From the NCBI RefSeq assembly GCF_000821305.1, contig NZ_CCXK01000014.1, positions 248,001 to 312,000 on the forward strand: a DNA stretch of 64,000 nt. Reading direction: 5' to 3'. Shown here in pieces: positions 1 to 7,814 of the stretch (position 1 is the first letter of the stretch; every line of letters starts with the position of its first letter). The notes under the pieces are model-generated. The model ran no database searches, was not told where the DNA came from, and was given only the letters and a program-made list of their open reading frames with translations. The position numbers and the translations under genes were made by a program. Origin of the DNA: Clostridium culturomicium. Its GTDB lineage: Bacteria; Bacillota; Clostridia; Clostridiales; Clostridiaceae.

Positions 1-2
1 AA

Positions 3-593
3 ATTAAAACAAATGATCCAAAATATAAAGATGTACTTCGAACCTATAGTTTATCAATGTTTCCAAATGAATACACTTATAGAATAAGTGTAAAAAAAAT
101 TGAAGGTGGTTTAATTAGTCCCTACCTTCATGAAAATCTAAAAATTGGCGATTCAATTGAAGCAATGGTTCCTACAGGGCTATTCACCATAAAAAACAAA
201 ACTAATGATACCGTTCTTATTTCTGGTGGTATTGGCATAACACCTTTACTTTCAATGCTTTATGCTGAATCTTCTACAAGAAATAACATTCATTTCATAC
301 AAGCAGTTCAGAATTCCTCAGTTCATCCCTTTAAAGAGGATATTGAAAACATTGCCAACTTAAGTGGAATAAAAAATACAGTGTTCTACTCTTCACCTTT
401 AGCTGAAGATAAGGAATCTGTAGATTATAACTATAAGGGCTATATTTCAAAAGAGTTCCTTAAAGAAAATATAAACCTTAATTCTGATTTTTATCTATGT
501 GGTCCTCCACCTTTTATGAAATCAGTTGAGAGTCATCTTCTTGAGCTTGGAGTAAATAAAGCTAATATTTATTATGAACTTTTTAGCAGCTAA
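3..593 (+). CDS. FAD/NAD(P)H-binding oxidoreductase domain protein, 5' truncated by the window edge
   Basis: The frame is open to the first bases of the window, so this is the C-terminal 196 residues of a longer protein. It has the two-domain ferredoxin-reductase fold: a flavin-binding RTYSLS motif at the very start (read upstream of the first ATG at 57), a PTGLF segment typical of flavohemoglobin-type reductases, a nucleotide-binding GGIGITPLL motif near residue 80, and the CGPPPFM motif close to the end. This arrangement is that of the reductase half of flavohemoglobins and of related FAD-binding oxidoreductases with other N-terminal domains. It would pass electrons from NAD(P)H through FAD to a partner domain. 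What the missing N-terminus carries (globin, MOSC or other) cannot be seen. The gene ends in a shared hairpin terminator at 664-705, convergent with the malic enzyme gene. Confidence 0.8.
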   Translation: MKTNDPKYKDVLRTYSLSMFPNEYTYRISVKKIEGGLISPYLHENLKIGDSIEAMVPTGLFTIKNKTNDTVLISGGIGITPLLSMLYAESSTRNNIHFIQAVQNSSVHPFKEDIENIANLSGIKNTVFYSSPLAEDKESVDYNYKGYISKEFLKENINLNSDFYLCGPPPFMKSVESHLLELGVNKANIYYELFSS

Positions 594-663
594 GCAAATT
601 GCTTTAAAGAAGTACTTATATATTAACTAGAAATATCTAAATACTAAATTGAGACATTTACCT

Positions 664-705
664 AAAGAAAGAGGCTAAATCTGTGAAGATTTACCCTCTT
701 TCTTT
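664..705. terminator. Bidirectional hairpin terminator
   Basis: Two 19-nt arms (664-682 and 687-705) with one internal mismatch and a 4-nt loop. The outer part is A-rich on the left and T-rich on the right, so it can serve both the + reductase gene and the - malic enzyme gene. Confidence 0.8.
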
Positions 706-712
706 ATTACTT

Positions 713-1891
713 TTAATTATCTACTCTTGTTATGCCTAACTCTCTTGCCACTCTTCCAACTTCTTCTGCTACAACCTTTGCTACTTCATGGTTAAAGGCT
801 CCTGGAATTACATAATCCTCTTTAAGTTCTTCTTCTTTGACAATACTTGCTATAGCTCTCGCCGCAGCAATCTTCATTTCCTCGGTAATATCCGTTGCTC
901 CTACATCTAACGCACCTCTGAATATTCCTGGGAATACAAGTACATTGTTAATTTGATTTGGATAATCACTTCTTCCAGTTGCAACAACTCTAGCGCCACC
1001 TTTAATAGCTTCTTCGGGCATGATTTCTGGTGTTGGATTTGCCATAGCAAAAACTATGGAATCTTTAGCCATAGAGCTTATCATTTCAGCTGTAACAACA
1101 TTGGGTGATGAAACTCCAATGAATACATCTTTTCCTTTTATTATTTCTGTCAACAGACCTCTTTCATTTTTTTTATTAGTCACCTCAGCCATTTCCTTTT
1201 GAGCATCATTCATCCACTCTTCACCCTTAGCTAAAGCTCCATTCCTATCCACTAAAACCACATTTCCTATGCCTTGCATCATTAAAAGCTTACATATAGA
1301 AATCCCTGCTGAACCAGCACCATTAATAACTACATTAGCTTCTTCAAATTTTTTCCCCACAAGCTTTAAAGCATTTATTAAACCTGCGGATACAGCTATT
1401 GCGGTACCATGCTGGTCATCATGGAATACTGGGATGTCTAGTTCTTCCTTTAATCTTCTCTCTATCTCAAAACATCTTGGTGCTGATATATCTTCTAAAT
1501 TTATTCCTCCGAAAGTTGGAGCTATATATTTTACTGCCTTAATTATCTCTTCAGTATCCTTTGTATCCAGGCATATAGGGAAAGCATTAACGTCAGCAAA
1601 TTCCTTAAATAGAATAGCCTTTCCTTCCATTACGGGCATTGCAGCCTCTGGACCTATATCTCCAAGACCTAAAACTGCAGTTCCATCTGTAACAACTGCA
1701 ACTAAATTTGACTTTGAAGTATATGTATATGCCTCTTCTTTGTTCTCTGCTATCTTTCTACAAGGTTCTGCAACCCCTGGTGTATATGCCGTACTTAAAT
1801 CTTCTCTATTTTCAACCTTTATTTTTGAAACAATTTCAATTTTCCCTTGATTCTGAGCATGCAGCTCTAAACTTAACTTATTATAATCCAT
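713..1891 (-). CDS. NAD(P)-dependent malic enzyme
   Basis: 392 residues, the usual length of the short bacterial malic enzymes. It oxidatively decarboxylates malate to pyruvate in the cytoplasm, with NAD or NADP. Visible are the catalytic tyrosine in STAYTPG (Y36), the lysine in GKAILFKEF (about 91), metal-binding acidic residues in NLEDISAP (133-134) and HDDQHG (158-159), a Rossmann GAGSAG motif at 191-196, and the late ANPTPEI motif. The ATG follows a GAGGGG ribosome binding site. It is monocistronic between a shared terminator and the tRNA-Gln/Crp region. An inverted repeat (2048-2091) lies about 160 bp upstream of its start and might regulate it. Cofactor preference is not evident from the sequence. 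Confidence 0.95.
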   Translation of the reverse strand: MDYNKLSLELHAQNQGKIEIVSKIKVENREDLSTAYTPGVAEPCRKIAENKEEAYTYTSKSNLVAVVTDGTAVLGLGDIGPEAAMPVMEGKAILFKEFADVNAFPICLDTKDTEEIIKAVKYIAPTFGGINLEDISAPRCFEIERRLKEELDIPVFHDDQHGTAIAVSAGLINALKLVGKKFEEANVVINGAGSAGISICKLLMMQGIGNVVLVDRNGALAKGEEWMNDAQKEMAEVTNKKNERGLLTEIIKGKDVFIGVSSPNVVTAEMISSMAKDSIVFAMANPTPEIMPEEAIKGGARVVATGRSDYPNQINNVLVFPGIFRGALDVGATDITEEMKIAAARAIASIVKEEELKEDYVIPGAFNHEVAKVVAEEVGRVARELGITRVDN

Positions 1892-2047
1892 CCTTAATCG
1901 TCCCCTCTTTTTTAAAGTCTATTTTAGTTTACCTAATTTTTATTGATTTGAAAAGATTTAAACAATATATCAATTATATTTTCCAATAAATAAATACTCA
2001 CCTATAGAAATATCCAATATTTTCAATAATATATATTATCTATAGCC

Positions 2048-2091
2048 CTTTAATGATAGAATATTAATGTAACATATATCTATCATTAAAG
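2048..2091. repeat. Perfect 13-bp inverted repeat between the malic enzyme and tRNA-Gln genes
   Basis: Arms at 2048-2060 (CTTTAATGATAGA) and 2079-2091 are exact reverse complements separated by 18 nt. There is no T tract on either side, so a terminator is unlikely. It lies between a - strand gene start (1891) and the + strand tRNA (2120) and could be an operator or a processing structure. Confidence 0.5.
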
Positions 2092-2119
2092 TGGCAGTAT
2101 AAGTTCTATCATGTATCTT

Positions 2120-2193
2120 AGGGGTATCGCCAAGCGGTAAGGCACTGGACTCTGACTCCTGTATCGCAGGTTCAAATCCTGCTACCCCTGCCA
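2120..2193 (+). tRNA. tRNA-Gln (anticodon CUG)
   Basis: A full cloverleaf can be folded: 7-bp acceptor AGGGGTA/TACCCCT, D arm GCC/GGC, anticodon loop CTCTGAC with CTG at positions 34-36, T arm GCAGG/CCTGC with loop TTCAAAT, discriminator G and an encoded CCA. The anticodon reads CAG (glutamine). The anticodon stem CTGGA/TCCTG has a T-T mismatch at its second pair. The gene is solitary. Confidence 0.93.
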
Positions 2194-2208
2194 TTTTTAA
2201 TTAAGGAT

Positions 2209-2242
2209 GAAAAATAAAAAGAGCAAAATTATGATTTTGCTC
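2209..2242 (-). terminator. Rho-independent terminator of the Crp/Fnr-type gene
   Basis: Stem GAGCAAAAT / ATTTTGCTC (2221-2229 and 2234-2242) with a 4-nt loop. On the minus strand it is followed by a TTTTTATTTTT tract. The stem overlaps the last codons and stop of the gene. Confidence 0.85.
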
Positions 2243-2933
2243 CATTAAGTAATATGTCAGTTAGTGCTTCCATATTTGTTATTTCGATTTTTCCTCTATA
2301 TACATTTACAACTTCAGATCTTTTCCAGTTATTTAAAATAGTTGATACAGTCTGCCTAGATACTCCACACCTAACAGAAAGGTTCTCCTGTGTTTCATTT
2401 ACAAATCTCCCCTTGTTAGACTCCTTATAAATCATCATTAAGATATATGCTAATCTGCCTTCTGAATTAAACATGGTGCAGGACATAATTTTTTGTGCTG
2501 AATTTTGAAGTCTCTTTCTATAGCTTCTCAACATTTCTTTCATAACACATGGGTTTTCCCATACTAACTTACTAAAAATCTCACCTGGAATAACAATAAG
2601 CACAGCTTGGCTAGAAGCCATAACTGTTGTTACATAGCTATTATCTACCAACACTCCTAAGTCACCAAAATAATCCGCTTTCATGCTGTATTTTATCATT
2701 ACAGAAAACTCATTATCATCCATTGCAAATTCTGTTACTGCCCCTGATTTAATGATATACACATTTTTAGCATAATCATCCTTTTTGCAAATCATATCAC
2801 CCTTTTTATAGGTAATTTCCTTACAATTCTTCACTATATAATTAAGTTTCACTCTTTCAAGCGTTGAAAAAATACATACACTTTTTAAGAAATCAACTAA
2901 TTTTTCAGTATTTTTATGTTCAATGGATTCCAT
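2229..2933 (-). CDS. Crp/Fnr-family transcriptional regulator
   Basis: 234 residues. The N-terminal ~125 residues form a cyclic-nucleotide-binding-type beta barrel (KGDMICKKDD..VYIIKSGAV, YFGDLGVL). A long dimerisation helix follows, then a C-terminal winged helix with recognition helix around SVRCGVSRQTVSTILNNW. Cysteines are scattered and do not form the N-terminal cluster of FNR, so oxygen sensing by an iron-sulfur cluster is not supported. The ATG follows GGGGGA. A perfect 11-bp inverted repeat (2978-3006), 45-73 bp upstream of the start, fits an autoregulatory operator. The effector is unknown. Confidence 0.9.
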   Translation of the reverse strand: MESIEHKNTEKLVDFLKSVCIFSTLERVKLNYIVKNCKEITYKKGDMICKKDDYAKNVYIIKSGAVTEFAMDDNEFSVMIKYSMKADYFGDLGVLVDNSYVTTVMASSQAVLIVIPGEIFSKLVWENPCVMKEMLRSYRKRLQNSAQKIMSCTMFNSEGRLAYILMMIYKESNKGRFVNETQENLSVRCGVSRQTVSTILNNWKRSEVVNVYRGKIEITNMEALTDILLNGAKS

Positions 2934-2977
2934 AGAATTATCCCCCTACTATATACGTATTTTACTTTTAACTTTGT

Positions 2978-3006
2978 ATAAATTTTACCATTAACGTAAA
3001 ATTTAT
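2978..3006 (-). promoter_or_regulatory. Candidate operator upstream of the Crp/Fnr-type gene
   Basis: Arms ATAAATTTTAC (2978-2988) and its exact reverse complement (2996-3006) flank a 7-nt spacer. The 29-bp symmetric site lies 45-73 bp upstream of the start codon, where the promoter is expected. Twofold symmetry with a short spacer is the usual shape of a Crp/Fnr-dimer site; assignment to this regulator is inference. Confidence 0.5.
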
Positions 3007-3296
3007 TCAACGAGTTTTACATAATAAATATGCTGCCGATCTTTTAGACATACATCCCACATATATATTATTTATTTTTAGGTCGTTGTCTTAACATTAC
3101 TAGCTATTAAAGCTATTTTTGAAGTTCCTTTTCTCTCTTCTCCCAATGTATATAGAAATTTCTCAAGATATCTGTTTACTCTATTTCATTATTAAAAACA
3201 ATATCCTATCAACTTAATTCTCTTATCTAAAAATCGTATATTCTAAGTTAAAAATGAATACATTTATATTATAAATTTCATTAAAGGATTGATATT

Positions 3297-3416
3297 ATGG
3301 CAAACTTTACCTACCTTTTAAAATCTTTAGAACCTTTTTTTCTCTTTTTATTTTTAGGTTATGTAACAATTGAAGTACTTAAATTTCAAAATGAAATTGA
3401 AAAAAAGAAAAAATAG
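3297..3416 (+). CDS. Possible 39-residue hydrophobic membrane peptide
   Basis: Short ATG ORF with an AAAGGATT ribosome binding site 8-9 nt upstream. The product starts MANFTYLLK, has one hydrophobic stretch (about residues 12-29, PFFLFLFLGYVTIEVL) and ends in a lysine-rich tail, so it would be a single-span membrane peptide. The stop codon lies in the 5' arm of a 12-bp hairpin. The Shine-Dalgarno segment 3281-3292 (TTAAAGGATTGA) is exactly complementary to 3418-3429 in that hairpin, which would allow the mRNA to hide its own start site. This is seen in type I toxin mRNAs. No antisense RNA was identified, and the A-rich end could instead belong to a minus-strand terminator, so the gene is a candidate only. 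Confidence 0.4.
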   Translation: MANFTYLLKSLEPFFLFLFLGYVTIEVLKFQNEIEKKKK

Positions 3417-3440
3417 CTCAATCCTTTAAGGATTGAGCTA
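3414..3440. terminator. Hairpin terminator (stronger on the minus strand)
   Basis: 12-bp stem TAGCTCAATCCT / AGGATTGAGCTA with a 3-nt loop. On the minus strand it is followed by TTTTTTCTTTTTTT, so it may end transcription of the CAP-protein gene at 3623. On the plus strand only TTT follows. Confidence 0.7.
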
Positions 3441-3520
3441 TTTCCATGGAGTTATTATGGGGTTTAATTACGTTTATATAAGCTTTCATAATAAAGTTAT
3501 ATCCTATCAAATAGTCTTTT

Positions 3521-3626
3521 TTAAGATTTGGAGTGTCACTTTTGGAGGATTACATAAGAAACTCCACCTCACATTCGTTCGATGGAGTAAGTTAGCCTTA
3601 ACCAAATCATAGATTTTGGGGCTTAC
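3521..3626 (+). repeat. Dispersed intergenic repeat, copy A
   Basis: Contains the family modules: a tail GATTTGGAGTGTCACTTTTGG (3525-3545), a hairpin ACTCCA / TGGAGT (3561-3566 and 3583-3588) around TTCGTTCGA, and the near-palindromic core AAATCATAGATTTT (3604-3617). It runs up to the stop codon of the CAP-protein gene. Related copies are at 18392, 25651, 26756, 35742, 40627 and 49735. Confidence 0.7.
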
Positions 3627-4480
3627 TTATAAAACTCTTGAGTTGCGTAATATCTATTTCCTGATTTATATACGCCTACACCAATACTTGTAAAGTTTGT
3701 TGATAATATATTTGCTCTATGACCGTCAGAGTTCATCCAATTTGTCATAAACTGTTCAGCTAAAGCTGCAGCATCACTTACGCCTCCAATGTATGCAATA
3801 TTCTCACCCCAGGCATTATAAGAAACTCCGTCTCTAGCCATCTGAGCAGTTATCATTTCTCCATCAGGGTCTACATGGTCAAAATAATTTCTTACTCCCA
3901 TGTCCTTTGACTTTACTCTTGCATAAGTTTCCATTGTTGAATTATAACTTAAGGCTGGTACACCTGCTTTGGCTCTTTCTTCATTTACTTTATTAAATAT
4001 TAGCTGTTCTATTTCAGCATTAAAACTTGCATTTTCTTGTACTGGTGGTGTTACAATGCTATTAGAATTCTCTTCATTGGCATTTCCACCATTATTGTTA
4101 TTATTAGAACCACCATTTATCACAATATCTTTATCTTCATTAACAATATTATAACTATCGGTCTGCTCATCGCTATTTGAAGGTGCTTGTCTACCATTTG
4201 CCGTATTTCCAGTTATTGTTCTTTCTGAAGCATCAACTGTAGAATCTACTGCATCCTTATTAGCTTGTCCATCTTTTTCAGTTAAGTTATTTTCCCTAAC
4301 CTCTATATCTTTAAAAGTGTCTTCTTCTTTTTTAGCAGTTACATCATCAATTTCCTCAGGAGCCTTCACCAAGGTTTGAGTTTCTGTTGTTCCTTGTGAC
4401 ATCTTATAAATAGATACTCCAGCTATAGATGTCCCCCCTATTACTACACATAAAATCATTGTAATAATTTTCTTTTTCAT
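3623..4480 (-). CDS. Secreted or membrane-anchored SCP/CAP-domain protein
   Basis: 285 residues. The N-terminus is KKK followed by a hydrophobic helix (about residues 5-25), a signal peptide or anchor. A low-complexity linker (to about 150) is rich in Glu, Asp, Asn and Thr and includes an Asn/Gly-rich run. The C-terminal ~130 residues form a CAP (cysteine-rich secretory/pathogenesis-related) domain of the YkwD type, with NKVNEERAKAGVPAL, YFDHVDPDG, WGENIAY and MNSDGHRANIL. Bacterial members sit at the cell surface or spore; their biochemical activity is poorly defined. The ATG follows AAGGAGAG. The stop codon touches dispersed repeat copy A. Confidence 0.9.
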   Translation of the reverse strand: MKKKIITMILCVVIGGTSIAGVSIYKMSQGTTETQTLVKAPEEIDDVTAKKEEDTFKDIEVRENNLTEKDGQANKDAVDSTVDASERTITGNTANGRQAPSNSDEQTDSYNIVNEDKDIVINGGSNNNNNGGNANEENSNSIVTPPVQENASFNAEIEQLIFNKVNEERAKAGVPALSYNSTMETYARVKSKDMGVRNYFDHVDPDGEMITAQMARDGVSYNAWGENIAYIGGVSDAAALAEQFMTNWMNSDGHRANILSTNFTSIGVGVYKSGNRYYATQEFYK

Positions 4481-4599
4481 TCTATCACTCTCCTTATGTT
4501 TTCCTGCTCTTTAGTTATAACATAAATTTTAAGTTTTTTGTTTAGTAGATGAATTCTTCAAATTCGAATATATTACATTTATGGATTTATAAACATAAA

Positions 4600-4627
4600 A
4601 AAGGATATCCTTATCTGGATATCCTTT
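4600..4627 (-). terminator. Terminator of the opp operon
   Basis: Stem AAAGGATATCC / GGATATCCTTT with a 6-nt loop. On the minus strand it is followed by TTTTTATG. It lies 35 nt beyond the 64-aa gene, so that gene belongs to the operon. Confidence 0.85.
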
Positions 4628-4662
4628 GAACTTATAAATTATTCTAATCAAGCAGATGAATT

Positions 4663-4857
4663 TTATCGATAAAACATTACAAATATTACTAGGGCAACCC
4701 CTGCAAACATTAGTAGAAATACTGGTATCGCAACTGATGCCATTGCTAGTATCAATGCTAATACATCATTTTTCTCTAACTCAATCTTTCCAATCATATC
4801 TGGATTTGCCTCTCTCTTGCCAAGAGCTTCTTTAACGACCTTTCTCATATTTGCCAT
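4663..4857 (-). CDS. Small membrane protein at the end of the opp operon
   Basis: 64 residues. The basic N-terminal half (MANMRKVVKEALGKREANPD) is followed by one or two hydrophobic helices (VLALILAMASVAIPVFLLMFAGVALVIF, split here only for description) and ends FYR. It starts 27 nt after oppF, has its own GAGGGAG ribosome binding site and is followed by the operon terminator, so it is co-transcribed with the transporter. I do not recognise the family. A small accessory subunit of the permease is possible but unproven. Confidence 0.7.
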   Translation of the reverse strand: MANMRKVVKEALGKREANPDMIGKIELEKNDVLALILAMASVAIPVFLLMFAGVALVIFVMFYR

Positions 4858-4884
4858 AAAACCATCTCCCTCTTTTATCTTACT

Positions 4885-5871
4885 CTATACTTCACCAGCA
4901 AAATGACAAGCACAGAAGTGTCCTTTTTCAACTTCCTTAGTAGGAGGTATTTCTAATTTACAAATTTCTTTAGCAAATGGGCATCTAGTATTAAACTTAC
5001 ACCCCTTTGGAAGGTTAACGTTACTTGGTATCTCGCCTTTAATAAGACTTATGTCACTTGCATACTCTGGGTTTGCAACAGGTATAGCTGCAAGTAAAGC
5101 TTTTGTATAAGGATGTAATGGATTTTTATATAAATCCTCCTTTGCTGCAAGCTCTACTAAAGAACCAAGGTACATTACTCCAACTCTATCACTGATATGT
5201 TTTACAACACTTAAATCGTGAGATATAAATAAGTAGGATAATCCTCTTTGCTGTTGTAAATCCATCATTGTATTTAATATTTGCGATTGAATAGATACGT
5301 CAAGAGCTGATACAGGCTCATCACAAACGATAAACTGTGGATCTAGAGCAAGAGCTCTAGCAATTCCTATACGTTGTCTTTGACCACCAGAGAATTGATG
5401 TGGATATCTATACATATGATATGGAGATAATCCACATTCCTGCATGATTTCTTCAATCTTGGCATTTAATTCTGGACCTCTTTTAAATATCTTATGCTCA
5501 ACTAAAGCTTCACTAATTATATTAAATACATTCATTCTTGGGTTTAATGAGCTATAAGGGTCTTGGAAGATAATCTGCATTTCTTGTCTTAGCTTTTTCA
5601 TCTGCCTATCCTTATACTTTTCAATATTCTCATCCTTATATATGATTTCTCCACTAGTTGGATCATATAACTTAAGCAAAGTTCTTCCAAGAGTAGATTT
5701 CCCACATCCAGATTCTCCAACTAATCCTAAGGTTTCACCTTCATATATAGCAAAGGAAACATCGTCAACGGCTTTAACTACTAGCTTATTGCCCTCTGCA
5801 TCTTTCCCCTTTGTTGGGAAATACTTTTTTAAATCTCTGATTTCAACAAGTTTATTTCTTTCCTTTGCCAT
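4885..5871 (-). CDS. oppF: Oligopeptide ABC transporter ATP-binding protein OppF
   Basis: 328 residues from the ATG at 5871 (MAKERNKL), preferred over an upstream ATG at 5904 because GAGGAGG lies 9 nt before it. Visible are Walker A GESGCGKST, Q-loop IFQDPYSSLNP, signature FSGGQRQR, Walker B FIVCDEPVSALD, the switch histidine in LFISHDL, and the C-terminal oligopeptide extension with CKFNTRCPFAKEICK and further cysteines. OppF pairs with OppD to power peptide import on the cytoplasmic face. It overlaps the oppD end by 20 bp, which suggests translational coupling. Confidence 0.95.
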   Translation of the reverse strand: MAKERNKLVEIRDLKKYFPTKGKDAEGNKLVVKAVDDVSFAIYEGETLGLVGESGCGKSTLGRTLLKLYDPTSGEIIYKDENIEKYKDRQMKKLRQEMQIIFQDPYSSLNPRMNVFNIISEALVEHKIFKRGPELNAKIEEIMQECGLSPYHMYRYPHQFSGGQRQRIGIARALALDPQFIVCDEPVSALDVSIQSQILNTMMDLQQQRGLSYLFISHDLSVVKHISDRVGVMYLGSLVELAAKEDLYKNPLHPYTKALLAAIPVANPEYASDISLIKGEIPSNVNLPKGCKFNTRCPFAKEICKLEIPPTKEVEKGHFCACHFAGEV

Positions 5872-6874
5872 TGTGAATATCCTCCTCTCTATGATGCTTT
5901 TCATCTACTTCATCAGTATATAAGAAGCAGCGAACTATATGATCTTCTCCAGTATTAGTTATTTCAGGCATCTTTGTTTGGCATTCCGGCTTAGCATATT
6001 CACATCTAGGTGCAAAATAGCAACCCTTAGGAAGATTAAATGGACTTGGAACTACACCATCAATAGAGTGAAGTCTTTCTTTATCCTGATCTAAGCTTGG
6101 TATTGATGCAAGAAGACCTTTAGTATATGGATGTTGAGGATTTCTAAATAATTCTTTTACTGGCGCTGATTCAACAACTCTACCAGAATACATTACTATA
6201 ACATCATCCGCCATTTGTGCTATTACTCCAAGGTCGTGAGTAATAAGCATTATAGCAGTATTAGTTTTTTCTTTAAGATCGTTCATAAGCTTAAGAATTT
6301 GAGCTTGAATTGTAACATCTAGAGCTGTAGTAGGCTCATCCGCTATCAATAGCTTTGGCTTACAAGCAAGAGCCATAGCAATCATAACCCTCTGTCTCAT
6401 TCCACCACTTAATTGGTGTGGATAATCCCTTGCAACCTGCTCTGCCCTTGGAATTCCAACAAACCTAAGCATGTCCACTGCAACCTTCTTAGCTTCATGC
6501 TTATCTAAACCTTGGTGAAGCATAATCGCTTCCATGATTTGATCTTCAACTCTAAATACCGGATTTAAGGAAGTCATTGGCTCTTGGAATATCATAGATA
6601 TATCATTACCTCTTACTTCTCTTATCTCCTTATCTCCCATTCCAACGATATCTTTATCATCAAACTTTATTGTACCTTCAACAATTTTGCCTGGCTTTTC
6701 GATAAGTTTTAAGATGGACATGGAAGTAATACTCTTTCCACAGCCTGATTCGCCTACTATACCAAGAGTTTTTCCAGGCTTAACATCGAAGGAAACTCCA
6801 TTAACCGCCTTTACAATTCCACTATCAGTGTAAAAATACGTTTTTAAGTCTCTGATTTCCAATAAATTTTCCAT
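5852..6874 (-). CDS. oppD: Oligopeptide ABC transporter ATP-binding protein OppD
   Basis: 340 residues from the ATG at 6874, chosen because AGGTGG lies 5 nt upstream; a GTG at 6883 directly abuts the oppC stop but has no spacer to a binding site. Motifs: Walker A GESGCGKS, IFQEPMTSLNP, signature LSGGMRQR, Walker B LLIADEPTTALD, LITHDLG, and the C-terminal CYFAPRCEYAKPEC cluster of OppD-type proteins. It forms the heterodimeric ATPase with OppF. Confidence 0.95.
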   Translation of the reverse strand: MENLLEIRDLKTYFYTDSGIVKAVNGVSFDVKPGKTLGIVGESGCGKSITSMSILKLIEKPGKIVEGTIKFDDKDIVGMGDKEIREVRGNDISMIFQEPMTSLNPVFRVEDQIMEAIMLHQGLDKHEAKKVAVDMLRFVGIPRAEQVARDYPHQLSGGMRQRVMIAMALACKPKLLIADEPTTALDVTIQAQILKLMNDLKEKTNTAIMLITHDLGVIAQMADDVIVMYSGRVVESAPVKELFRNPQHPYTKGLLASIPSLDQDKERLHSIDGVVPSPFNLPKGCYFAPRCEYAKPECQTKMPEITNTGEDHIVRCFLYTDEVDEKHHREEDIHNGKGKK

Positions 6875-6883
6875 TCGTTCCAC

Positions 6884-7801
6884 CTACCTTATCTCTTTAG
6901 GGTCAAAGGCATCTCTTAAGCCTTCGCCAAGAAGATTTATACTAACAACTGTCAAGATTATTAATATTCCTGGTGGTATCCATACCCATGGATTCTTAGT
7001 GAATATGAAAGTATCTCTTGCTCTTTCAATCATATTACCCCAAGTTGGTGTTGGTGGAATAACTCCAAGACCAAGGAAGGAAAGTGAAGCCTCTGTAAGA
7101 ATTGCTCCCCCCATACCAAGTGTTGCATTAACTATGATATAAGCTAATGTGTTTGGAAGTAAGTGTCTTACAATTTTAGTTTTTGTTGATAAACCTAAGG
7201 CCTTAGTAGCAACCATAAAATCTTGCTCTCTAAGGGATAGAATTTGTCCTCTAACCATTCTGGCAAGTCCTGGCCACGATAAAATCGCCAAGATAAACAT
7301 TACTATATACATCTTCATAGAGCTGCTTACACGCCACATGAGAACGAAAGAAAGGGTTATTACTAGTGGATAGAATGGAAGTGAGTATACAATCTCTGTA
7401 ATTCTCATTAATATATTATCTACCCATCCGCCATAGTAACCAGCAATTCCGCCCATAGTTGCTCCAAGAAGTACTGTTACACCTGCAGTTAAAACTCCTA
7501 TAATCATAGAAATTCTTCCACCGTAAAATACTCTCATAAGTACATCACGCCCCTGCTCATCAGTACCAAGCCAGTGTGCTCCTGATGGTGGCTGTAATTT
7601 ATTAGGCAAATTTAATTCGTGTAATGAATATGGTGATATTATTGGTACTAATATTACTAATATAACTATTGAAAAAAATATAATAGCTCCTGCCATTGAA
7701 AGCTTGTTTTTTCTGAATCTTTCCCAAGCAACTCTCCATGGTCCCATAGCTTGGAGGTCTTTCTTTTTCTTTTCATTTTTTGTCTCTTTAACTTCTACCA
7801 T
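6884..7801 (-). CDS. oppC: Oligopeptide ABC transporter permease OppC
   Basis: 305 residues with a charged cytoplasmic N-terminus, an N-terminal OppC-type segment (GPWRVAWERFRKNKLSMAGAI), about six membrane helices and the EAA-type loop AARMVRG..MVATKALGLS..IVRHLLPN that contacts the ATPases. It forms the membrane channel with OppB. The ATG has a GGAGGG site, 13 nt after oppB ends. Confidence 0.95.
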   Translation of the reverse strand: MVEVKETKNEKKKKDLQAMGPWRVAWERFRKNKLSMAGAIIFFSIVILVILVPIISPYSLHELNLPNKLQPPSGAHWLGTDEQGRDVLMRVFYGGRISMIIGVLTAGVTVLLGATMGGIAGYYGGWVDNILMRITEIVYSLPFYPLVITLSFVLMWRVSSSMKMYIVMFILAILSWPGLARMVRGQILSLREQDFMVATKALGLSTKTKIVRHLLPNTLAYIIVNATLGMGGAILTEASLSFLGLGVIPPTPTWGNMIERARDTFIFTKNPWVWIPPGILIILTVVSINLLGEGLRDAFDPKEIR

Positions 7802-7814
7802 TTAGACCACCCTC

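Noticed and set aside
1269..1850. 193-codon plus-strand ORF opposite the malic enzyme gene
   Set aside because: Shadow of a well-supported enzyme gene. No family resemblance or ribosome site.
2048..2091. Inverted repeat as a rho-independent terminator
   Set aside because: No T tract on either strand, and it lies upstream of both flanking genes.
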